From the NCBI GenBank assembly GCA_043802345.1, contig JAZDLC010000427.1:1-7415 (forward strand): a stretch of DNA of 7,415 nt, read 5' to 3'. Positions 1 to 5,340 of the stretch are shown in pieces; within the stretch, counting starts at the first letter, position 1, and each line of letters opens with the position of its first letter. The notes below the pieces were generated by a model. The model worked only from the letters and a program-made list of their open reading frames with translations, was not told where the DNA came from and searched no databases. This stretch comes from JAZDLC01 sp043802345 (GTDB lineage: Bacteria > Planctomycetota > B15-G4 > JADJEK01). Both the position numbers and the translations under genes were made by a program.

Positions 1-623
1 AGCGCCTTCTCGTTGTACGCCTGGTTGTGCCGTTCGAGAACCTTCTCCGCCCGTTGGAGCTGGATCGACCAGTACTTCTCGGTCTGCTGGATGCGCCGAT
101 CAACCCAGTTTCTGCGGGTCTGGAGCACGTAGTCATGGGCCTGCTGCGGGTCGTACCACTTGAAGATCAGCTCCACCAGCAGTTCACCGGCCGCGTCGGT
201 CTCGATCTGCACCTTGAACTTGCTGGGATCCCGCACCTTGTTGACCAGTTCCTGGAGCTTGGTTGAATCCCCCCGGGCTTCGGCCCACTCGACCCACTCC
301 ACCTGGCGCAGCACGTCGCTGACCCATGTGAACGACATCAACTCCTGGCTCAGGGTCCGCTCCTTCTGGGCCAGGCTCTTGTCCTGGATCGCTTCCAGCA
401 GGATGGAGTCGTCCACCAGTTTCGACTCCCGCAGGAGCAGCAAGGTGCGAGACTCGTACAGATCGGGAATCAGCAGCGCCGCGACCACGCCGATGATGGC
501 GAACAGCGCGGCCATCAGGAACATGCGGTAGCGATGCGACTTGGCGGCCTTGAGCAGCCGCTTGAGCTGCTCCGCCGCCTCGAAGTCCTGACTCGCTACC
601 CCGACGTTCTGGTCTTCTGCCAC
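1..623 (-). CDS. Wzz/PCP-family polysaccharide chain-length protein, 3' end cut by window edge
   Basis: The visible part is 207 residues. It opens with a hydrophilic, charged cytoplasmic stretch (residues 1-32), then one membrane segment at about 34-52 (FLMAALFAIIGVVAALLIP). Next comes the typical start of a Wzz periplasmic domain, a Tyr-Glu-Ser-Arg strand at 56-59. From about 160 the chain becomes helical and charged with coiled-coil character (ADP/Gln/Arg/Glu-rich), as in the long periplasmic helix of polysaccharide co-polymerases. The periplasmic part is rich in Trp (W100, W110, W113, W156, W173, W185). Family members sit in the inner membrane, set the polymer length, and in group 1 capsule systems contact the Wza channel. 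The start is GTG at 623-621, chosen because AAGGAGAG lies just upstream and the first internal ATG would remove the cytoplasmic segment. It lies 24 nt after the Wza-like gene, as is usual for this pair. A C-terminal second membrane segment or tyrosine-kinase domain would lie beyond the window, so Wzz and BY-kinase types cannot be told apart. Confidence 0.8.
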   Translation of the reverse strand, partial: MAEDQNVGVASQDFEAAEQLKRLLKAAKSHRYRMFLMAALFAIIGVVAALLIPDLYESRTLLLLRESKLVDDSILLEAIQDKSLAQKERTLSQELMSFTWVSDVLRQVEWVEWAEARGDSTKLQELVNKVRDPSKFKVQIETDAAGELLVELIFKWYDPQQAHDYVLQTRRNWVDRRIQQTEKYWSIQLQRAEKVLERHNQAYNEKA

Positions 624-626
624 TGA

Positions 627-634
627 CTCTCCTT
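627..634 (-). promoter_or_regulatory. Ribosome binding site for the Wzz-like gene
   Basis: AAGGAGAG on the minus strand, 3 nt before the GTG at 623 (5 nt if counted from AGGAG). It decides the choice of a GTG start over the internal ATG about 33 codons later. Confidence 0.65.
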
Positions 635-647
635 GCGAGCCCGCTCC

Positions 648-1517
648 CTACTGGTTGTCCTGCTCGCTGCCGCCGGCCGGAACCACGAGCGTGCTCGGCG
701 CGTCGATAGTGCTGTAACCGAGTCCTCCCCTGGTTCCCCCGGCCCCGCCATACGCCCCCCCTCGCCCGCCGACGAAGAAGTTGGTGTTGGTGCGGAACGA
801 CTCGGCGATCGTCTGCATGTTGCGGACCGAAATGGCCAGGATCAGGAGCGGCTGGAGCGGCGTCAGGATCATCGCCACAGCATCCCGCACCATGCCGGCC
901 AGGTTCGGCCTGACCACGATGATGTCATCTTCGCGGATCAGGATGTTGTCCGAGGAGTCCCCATAGTCCACCATCTTCTGCAGGTCCACGGGGATGATCA
1001 ACGGGTGGCGCGGGTCGGCCCGAATGACCCGGATGTCCGAGATATCCGCCGTCGCGGGAACGCCTCCGGTCATCAAGGCGTCCCACACGGTCGTGTCCCG
1101 GATCAGTCTTTGCTCCCCCCGGCTGGTGGTCTCGCCCCGGACGTAGTACCGCTTCGAGAGGACCGGCCCGGCCTTGACCCGGATATCCGGATCGTTGAAG
1201 AACTCGGAAAACCTCAGATTGAACGCCTGGGCGATCTCCTGGGTCGTGAACCCGGCCACGAAGACGTCGCCCACCAGGGGGTCGGTCACCGTTCCGTCGA
1301 GCTGAATCCGGTAGGTACCGAAGATGTCCGGGTTGGTCGGATCGGTGATGCCGAAGGAGTCGTTGATGCCGAGAGTCAGCAGCTCGTTGGCGTCCCCCAC
1401 GTACTTCCTGCCGAAGCCGCGCTGGTTCAACGACTGAAGCACGCGGGACTCGTCGAAAGACCTGCAGGAAGGCAGTGCCAGAAGAGCCAAACTGAGGAGC
1501 GCGCTTGTACGAATCAA
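648..1517 (-). CDS. Wza-like polysaccharide export outer-membrane lipoprotein
   Basis: This is a predicted 289-residue outer-membrane export channel subunit. It begins with a lipoprotein signal peptide (MIRTSALLSLALLALPSC), so Cys18 would be lipidated after signal peptidase II cleavage; the Pro at -2 is slightly atypical. A Poly_export domain follows at about 39-117, with YRIQLDG at 69-75 and the family pattern of DPLVGDVFVAGFT. An SLBB-type domain spans about 124-205 (YYVRGE, then TVWDALMTGG, ending IIVVRPN). After it comes a hydrophobic helix at about 206-234, which could be the equivalent of the Wza C-terminal pore helix, and then a Gly-rich tail (about 250-266) ending in an acidic/polar end. 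The start is TTG at 1517-1515, because it places GAGGG six bases upstream and gives a clean signal peptide. An ATG at 1565 would add 16 residues, and the frame stays open to 1691 only through repeat DNA. It lies directly before the Wzz-like gene, the usual export pairing. The family assignment is firm; the role of the tail is unknown. Confidence 0.88.
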   Translation of the reverse strand: MIRTSALLSLALLALPSCRSFDESRVLQSLNQRGFGRKYVGDANELLTLGINDSFGITDPTNPDIFGTYRIQLDGTVTDPLVGDVFVAGFTTQEIAQAFNLRFSEFFNDPDIRVKAGPVLSKRYYVRGETTSRGEQRLIRDTTVWDALMTGGVPATADISDIRVIRADPRHPLIIPVDLQKMVDYGDSSDNILIREDDIIVVRPNLAGMVRDAVAMILTPLQPLLILAISVRNMQTIAESFRTNTNFFVGGRGGAYGGAGGTRGGLGYSTIDAPSTLVVPAGGSEQDNQ

Positions 1518-1523
1518 CCCGAA

Positions 1524-1528
1524 CCCTC
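1524..1528 (-). promoter_or_regulatory. Ribosome binding site supporting a TTG start
   Basis: GAGGG on the minus strand with a 6-nt spacer to the TTG at 1517. It supports the short signal peptide over the longer in-frame starts at 1565 (ATG) and 1691 (GTG). Confidence 0.5.
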
Positions 1529-1574
1529 GGACTCTGTCCTGGGTGTGGAAAACAGTCCTACACATCACATTTCG

Positions 1575-1591
1575 GACCGGAGCCTCCGATC
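1575..1591 (-). repeat. Inverted repeat, 7-bp stem with 3-nt loop
   Basis: On the minus strand GATCGGA pairs with TCCGGTC around a GGC loop, giving seven pairs including one U-G wobble in RNA. It lies about 60-75 nt before the TTG start of the export gene, so it would be in the leader if transcription starts upstream. No T-run follows. Confidence 0.45.
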
Positions 1592-1616
1592 CTTGAGGGA
1601 TTACGAGGAATCTTAG

Positions 1617-1635
1617 GGTCCGCTGAAGCGGATCC
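1617..1635 (-). repeat. Inverted repeat, 7-bp stem with one bulge and 4-nt loop
   Basis: On the minus strand GGATCCGC and GCGGACC pair around a TTCA loop, with a single unpaired A. It stands about 25 nt before the next hairpin in the transcribed direction. On the plus strand it is followed after six bases by TTTTT (1641-1645 region), but no plus-strand gene leads into it. Confidence 0.45.
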
Positions 1636-1660
1636 AGCCTGTTTTTGACTGAGTTCGGGT

Positions 1661-1690
1661 GGGGAAAGGGCAGGGGCAAGGGCAAGGGCA
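1661..1690. repeat. Five-copy G-rich hexanucleotide repeat with quadruplex pattern
   Basis: The plus strand reads as five consecutive 6-bp units: GGGGAA, AGGGCA, GGGGCA, AGGGCA, AGGGCA (consensus RGGGCA, last three positions variable only in the first unit). Together with a GGG at 1657-1659 there are six runs of three or four G separated by 1-3 bases, matching the G-quadruplex pattern many times over. The G-rich strand is the template strand for the genes here, so the mRNA copy would be C-rich. The upstream open frame through it (Pro-Leu repeats) is judged non-coding. Confidence 0.8.
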
Positions 1691-1710
1691 CGGATATTCA
1701 AACCCTGGAT

Positions 1711-1728
1711 GTGAGCGGGTCCGCTCAC
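1711..1728 (-). repeat. Inverted repeat overlapping the rmlB stop codon
   Basis: GTGAGCG and CGCTCAC flank a GACC loop on the minus strand (7-bp perfect stem, 8 bp if the loop closes to two bases). The TGA stop of rmlB lies within the first arm. There is no T-run afterwards, so it is not a standard intrinsic terminator; it could slow or protect the 3' end of the upstream message. Confidence 0.5.
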
Positions 1729-2738
1729 CGCCCCGAGTACATCTCCTCGTAATACTTCACATAATCCCCCGTGCGCACGCGCTCCCACCAGTCCCGGTGG
1801 TCGAGGTACCACTGGATGGTCTGCTCGATCCCCTCGGCGAACGTCCGGGACGGTTCCCAGCCCAGCTCGTTGCGAATCCTCGTGGCGTCGATGGCGTACC
1901 TCAGGTCGTGGCCCGGGCGGTCCTTCACGAAACGGATCAGGCTCTCGGACCGATCGAGGGCCTTGAGGATCAACCGGACCACCTCGAGATTCTCCAACTC
2001 GCTGTTACCGCCGATGTTGTACACCCGGCCCGGCGTCCCCCTTTCCAGGGCCGCCAGGATCGCCGAGCAGTGGTCTGCCACGTGCAGCCAGTCCCGGACG
2101 TTCTTGCCGTCGCCATAGACTGGCAGCTCCTTCCGCTCGAGCGCGTTCGAGATCATCAGCGGAATCAGCTTCTCGGGAAACTGGTACGGGCCGTAGTTGT
2201 TGGAGCAACGGGTGATCACAACCGGGAGGCCGAAGGTGTGCCCGTACGAGTGCACCAGATGGTCCGCTCCCGCCTTGCTGGCGGAGTAGGGAGAATTCGG
2301 CTGGATCTGGTGGTCTTCGGCGAAAGCGCCCTTCGCCCCCAGCGAGCCGTAGACCTCGTCGGTGGACACCTGTAGATACCGCTCCACTCCCGCCGAGCGG
2401 GCCTGATCGAGCATGACCCGCGTTCCCTCGACGTTGGTCCGCACGAAGATGCCGGGATCCTTGATGGAGCGGTCGACGTGCGACTCGGCGGCGAAGTTGA
2501 CCACGTACCGCACGTCGTGAGCCGCGAACACGGCGGCCACCGCTTTTTCGTCGGCGATGTCCGCCCTGACGAAGGCATACCGCTCGTCGCCGTCGACCCC
2601 CTTCAGGTTCTCGAGATTCCCCGCGTAGGTCAGCAGATCCAGGTTCACGACGCGGTATTGCGTGCGTTGCGCCAGCACGTGGCGCACGAAGTTCGAGCCG
2701 ATGAAACCGGCTCCGCCTGTGACGAGAATGCTCTTCAT
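1725..2738 (-). CDS. rmlB: dTDP-glucose 4,6-dehydratase (RmlB)
   Basis: RmlB converts dTDP-D-glucose to dTDP-4-keto-6-deoxy-D-glucose in the cytoplasm, the second step toward dTDP-L-rhamnose. The 337-residue protein has a normal family length. It shows the extended-SDR NAD motif TGGAGFIGSN at 7-16, the dehydratase triad Thr126-Asp127-Glu128 in STDEVYG, and the catalytic YSASK with Tyr151 and Lys155. The family marker TRCSNNYGPYQFPEKLIP follows at about 176-193, and GDGKNVRDWLHVADH at about 209-223. Thr-Asp-Glu rather than Ser/Thr alone separates it from plain 4-epimerases. It starts at ATG 2738 with GGAG five bases upstream, 13 nt after rmlD, and is the last gene of the sugar-nucleotide run. 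Its stop lies inside an inverted repeat. The assignment is secure. Confidence 0.96.
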   Translation of the reverse strand: MKSILVTGGAGFIGSNFVRHVLAQRTQYRVVNLDLLTYAGNLENLKGVDGDERYAFVRADIADEKAVAAVFAAHDVRYVVNFAAESHVDRSIKDPGIFVRTNVEGTRVMLDQARSAGVERYLQVSTDEVYGSLGAKGAFAEDHQIQPNSPYSASKAGADHLVHSYGHTFGLPVVITRCSNNYGPYQFPEKLIPLMISNALERKELPVYGDGKNVRDWLHVADHCSAILAALERGTPGRVYNIGGNSELENLEVVRLILKALDRSESLIRFVKDRPGHDLRYAIDATRIRNELGWEPSRTFAEGIEQTIQWYLDHRDWWERVRTGDYVKYYEEMYSGR

Positions 2739-2751
2739 GGTCGCTCCACTC

Positions 2752-3624
2752 TCATTTCCGGTCCGTGCCGCGCCGCGCCTCGAGATACGCTTCCATCGCC
2801 GCCCGCCATTCCGGCATGGGATCGCCCAGGGTTTGCTCCAGGACGAAGTTCCGGAGCACGGAATGGGCCGGGCGGGGGGCCGGACGGTCCAGTTCGGAGC
2901 TCTTCATCGGCGCGAGCGAGACAGGGGTCACACCGGCGGCGGACAGAATCGCCGCGGTGAACTCGTACCAGGAGCAGGCGCCCTGCGACGAGCAGTGATA
3001 CGTCCCGTAGCCGGGGTTCTCCTCCAGGATCAGCAGCAGGGTCCTGGCCAGATCCCGGGCCCAGGTGGGACACCCGACCTGATCGTCCACCACCTTGAGA
3101 GGCCTGCCCTCCCGGGCCGCTCCCAGAATGGTGTCCACGAAGTTCTTGCCGCCAAACCCGTAGATCCACTGCGTGCGGACGACCCAGAACCGCCCCGCCG
3201 AGAGCTCCCGCGTCACCGTCTCGCCGGCCAGCTTGGAGCGGCCGTAGACCGATCTGGGATCGACCGGATCGTATTCCAGGTACGGCTCCTTCTGGTCGCC
3301 GCCGAAAACGTAGTCGGTGGAGACGTACAGGAGCGGGGCGCCCTGTTCGGCCGCCGCCACGGCCACGTTGCGGCTGCCCAACCCATTCACCCGATAGGCG
3401 AGGTCCGGCTCGGTCTCGCACAGGTCCACGTTCGTCATCGCTCCGCCATGCAGGACGAAGTCCGGCCGGGACTTCTTGACCACCGCGCGGACCTTCCCCA
3501 GATCGGTCACGTCCATCTCGCCGATGTCGGTCGGAATCAACTCGAAGCGGTCCCGGCCGAGCCGCTGGAGCTCCCTGCCCAGCATTCCGTCCGCTCCGGT
3601 GATCAGCAGTCGCTGCCTTGCCAT
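2752..3624 (-). CDS. rmlD: dTDP-4-dehydrorhamnose reductase (RmlD)
   Basis: RmlD performs the last step of dTDP-L-rhamnose synthesis, reducing dTDP-4-keto-L-rhamnose with NAD(P)H. The 290-residue protein has the expected length. Visible features are the nucleotide-binding GADGMLG at 10-16, STDYVFGG at 102-109, the SDR catalytic pair Tyr127 and Lys131 in YGRSK, RTQWIYG at 150-156, and the diagnostic DDQVGCPTWARDLA at 180-193. There is no sign of fusion to RmlC. The ATG start at 3624 follows the rmlA stop by 19 nt; the ribosome site is weak (GGGCGG about six bases upstream), so reinitiation after rmlA is plausible. It lies between rmlA and rmlB, an order A-D-B in which rmlC is not present. Confidence 0.95.
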   Translation of the reverse strand: MARQRLLITGADGMLGRELQRLGRDRFELIPTDIGEMDVTDLGKVRAVVKKSRPDFVLHGGAMTNVDLCETEPDLAYRVNGLGSRNVAVAAAEQGAPLLYVSTDYVFGGDQKEPYLEYDPVDPRSVYGRSKLAGETVTRELSAGRFWVVRTQWIYGFGGKNFVDTILGAAREGRPLKVVDDQVGCPTWARDLARTLLLILEENPGYGTYHCSSQGACSWYEFTAAILSAAGVTPVSLAPMKSSELDRPAPRPAHSVLRNFVLEQTLGDPMPEWRAAMEAYLEARRGTDRK

Positions 3625-3643
3625 GCCCGTCCGCCCGCCTCGC

Positions 3644-4375
3644 TCAGTCCATCCGGTTGGCGCCGCCCTTGACCACCAGGTTCGAGGCGTGGAAGAGGGA
3701 TTCGAACGTCCCCGCGTCGGTCCACCACCCGTCCAGCCGGTCGTACGTCAGCTGGCCGCGCTCGATGTAGGCGTTGTTCACGTCGGTGATCTCCAGCTCG
3801 CCCCGCCTGGAGGGGCGCAGGCCGGCGGTAATTTCGAACACCTGCGCGTCATACATGTAGATGCCGATGACCGCCAGATTCGTCTCCGGCGCGGACGGCT
3901 TCTCGACGATCCGTATCACCTTGTCGCCATCCAGCGAGGCGACGCCGAACCGCTCGGGGTCCTTCACTTCCTTCAACAGGATCTTCGCTCCCTCCGGCTG
4001 CTCCTCGAAGGCTCGCACGGCATGCACGATGTTCTTCTCGATGATGTTGTCGCCCAGCACGACGACGATCTTCTCCCCTCCGGCGAAATGCTGCGCCAGC
4101 TTCAGCGCGTCGGCGATGCCCCCCTCACCCTTCTGGTAGGTGTAGTTCAAATGCTTCAGGCCAAACTCGGAGCCGTTTCCGAGCAGGCGCAGGAAGTCCC
4201 CCGCGTTGTTGCCGCCGGTAACGAGCAGGATGTCCTTGATCCCCGCATTGACCAGGGTCTGAATCGGGTAGTAGATCATCGGCTTGTCGTAGACCGGCAA
4301 CAGGTGCTTGTTCGACACCTGGGTCAGCGGTGATAGCCTGGTGCCGAGGCCTCCCGCGAGAATCACGCCCTTCAC
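3644..4375 (-). CDS. rmlA: Glucose-1-phosphate thymidylyltransferase, short form (RmlA)
   Basis: RmlA joins glucose-1-phosphate and dTTP to make dTDP-glucose, the first step of the rhamnose pathway. From the GTG at 4375 it has 243 residues. The nucleotidyltransferase signature GGLGTRLSPLT is at 8-18, followed by the RmlA-type NKHLLPVYDKPMIYYPI at 22-38. GDN at 108-110 carries the metal-binding Asp109, EKP is at 158-160, GELEITDVN is at 192-200, and WWTDAGT at 217-223 holds Asp220. The chain ends about 20 residues later, whereas well-studied RmlA enzymes have roughly 290 residues; the C-terminal helical part is missing and only 19 nt separate the stop from rmlD, so no remnant is hidden there. 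The GTG start overlaps the TGA of the preceding gene (GTGA) and has AAAGGAG eight bases upstream. The frame runs further upstream to 4585 but inside the previous gene. Thymidylyl versus uridylyl specificity rests on motifs and on rmlD/rmlB beside it. Confidence 0.92.
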   Translation of the reverse strand: MKGVILAGGLGTRLSPLTQVSNKHLLPVYDKPMIYYPIQTLVNAGIKDILLVTGGNNAGDFLRLLGNGSEFGLKHLNYTYQKGEGGIADALKLAQHFAGGEKIVVVLGDNIIEKNIVHAVRAFEEQPEGAKILLKEVKDPERFGVASLDGDKVIRIVEKPSAPETNLAVIGIYMYDAQVFEITAGLRPSRRGELEITDVNNAYIERGQLTYDRLDGWWTDAGTFESLFHASNLVVKGGANRMD

Positions 4376-5340
4376 TTCTCTTGCTCCTTTCGGACCGCCC
4401 GGGTCCGATAGTAATCGACAGTCTGCTTCACGCCCTGCTGGAGTTCCACTTCCGGCTCGAAACCGAGCAGGTTCCGGGCTTCGGTCAGGTCCGCCAGCGA
4501 GTCCCGGACATCTCCGGACCGGGCAGCTTCGTATTCCGGCTCCAACCCGAGCGCCGCCCCCCCGACGGCCTCCCGAATCGAGCAATACAGCTCATTGATC
4601 GAGATGCGCCGCCCACCCGAGATGTTCACCACCGATCCCGGCCGGACATCGGAGAGCCCGGCGCGGAGGTTTGCTCGGACCACGTCCTCGACGAAGACGA
4701 AGTCCCGGGTCTGTTCACCATCGCCGTAGATCTTGGGCGCGCGATGGGCGAGCAGGGCCGTGATGAACAGGGAGATCACACCTGAGTAGGGCGATGACGG
4801 ATCCTGGCGCGGACCGTACACATTGAAGTATCTCAATACCACCGTGTGCAGCCCATAACACTCACAGAACACCTGGAAGTACGCCTCTGAGGAGAGCTTC
4901 TGCACCGCGTACGGAGAGAGCGGACAGGGGCGCATGCTCTCCCGCTTCGGCAGCTCCTCCGAATCGCCGTAGACCGACGAGGAACCGGCGCAAACGAGGC
5001 GCTCAACGCCGCATCTGCGCGCCTCTTCCAGCAGGATCAGGCTTGCGTCCAGGTTGATCCGATGGGCCCGGAGCGGTTCCTCCACCGATCGCTGCACCGA
5101 GGGGAGCGCCGCCTGATGGTAGACCAGGTCGACTCCCTCGAGGGCGGCCCGGACCACCCGCGGATCACAGCAATCCCCGCGGACCATCTCGATCCGGCCC
5201 AGAAGCCCCGCCAGGTTCTCCATCTGGCCGCTGGAGAGATCGTCGAGCACCCTGACCCTGAGGCCCTGATCCAGCAGTCCCCCCGCGAGATGGGAGCCGA
5301 TGAACCCGGCCCCTCCAGTGACCAGCGCCAGGCGACTCAA
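4372..5340 (-). CDS. WbpP-type UDP-N-acetylhexosamine/hexose 4-epimerase
   Basis: This 322-residue extended-SDR enzyme most likely interconverts UDP-GlcNAc and UDP-GalNAc (possibly also UDP-Glc/UDP-Gal) in the cytoplasm. It carries TGGAGFIGSHL at 8-18, HQAALPSVQRSVEEPL at 75-90, the catalytic Ser in AGSSSVYGD (118-126), and Tyr144/Lys148 in SPYAVQK. RYFNVYGPRQDPSSPYSGVI (170-189) is a hallmark of the WbpP/Gne branch. Ser281 in GDVRDSLAD falls where E. coli GalE has Tyr299 and WbpP has a Ser; a small residue there is known to admit the N-acetyl group. The start is TTG at 5340, sharing TTGA with the stop of wecB and preceded by a full AGGAGG at seven bases. It ends in a charged RKEQEK tail whose codons carry the rmlA ribosome site. 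A UDP-glucuronate or UDP-GlcNAcA epimerase role is a lesser possibility. Confidence 0.87.
   Translation of the reverse strand: MSRLALVTGGAGFIGSHLAGGLLDQGLRVRVLDDLSSGQMENLAGLLGRIEMVRGDCCDPRVVRAALEGVDLVYHQAALPSVQRSVEEPLRAHRINLDASLILLEEARRCGVERLVCAGSSSVYGDSEELPKRESMRPCPLSPYAVQKLSSEAYFQVFCECYGLHTVVLRYFNVYGPRQDPSSPYSGVISLFITALLAHRAPKIYGDGEQTRDFVFVEDVVRANLRAGLSDVRPGSVVNISGGRRISINELYCSIREAVGGAALGLEPEYEAARSGDVRDSLADLTEARNLLGFEPEVELQQGVKQTVDYYRTRAVRKEQEK
4384..4390 (-). promoter_or_regulatory. Ribosome binding site for rmlA
   Basis: AAAGGAG inside the last codons of the preceding epimerase gene, eight bases before the GTG at 4375. It fixes the start of rmlA at that GTG and not at codons further upstream. 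Confidence 0.65.

Larger units (their letters stand above)
1518..1724 (-). other. Structured intergenic gap between rmlB and the export gene
   Basis: This is the only sizeable non-coding stretch in the window (about 207 nt). It holds, in transcription order, an inverted repeat over the rmlB stop, a C-rich hexamer repeat, and two further hairpin-forming repeats ahead of the TTG start. No inverted repeat is followed by a T-run on the transcribed strand, so I see no standard intrinsic terminator. A TAAGAT resembling a -10 box lies near 1610, but nothing resembling a -35 box sits at the right spacing. The gap could carry a separate promoter or a leader for the export genes; this is inference. Confidence 0.5.

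Noticed and set aside
633..1616. Long open frame on the plus strand opposite the export lipoprotein gene
   Set aside because: It is Arg/Pro/Gly/Asp-rich with no domain or signal and lies antisense to a gene with clear Poly_export and SLBB features; typical of high-GC antisense frames.
1605..1640. Sigma70-like promoter with TAAGAT as -10 box for the export genes
   Set aside because: At 16-18 nt spacing the -35 region matches TTGACA at only one or two positions, so it is not better than chance.
1616..1646. Possible plus-strand intrinsic terminator (hairpin then TTTTT)
   Set aside because: The T-run begins about six bases after the stem, and no plus-strand gene leads into it.
2662..3672. Plus-strand open frame of over 330 codons opposite rmlD
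   Set aside because: No recognisable motif, composition dominated by Arg/Pro/Gly, and it mirrors the codon bias of rmlD on the other strand.
4376..4585. N-terminal extension of rmlA by 70 residues
   Set aside because: The extension is Gly/Arg/Pro-rich, lies within the preceding epimerase gene, and the GTG at 4375 has a good ribosome site directly before the conserved KGVILAGG start.
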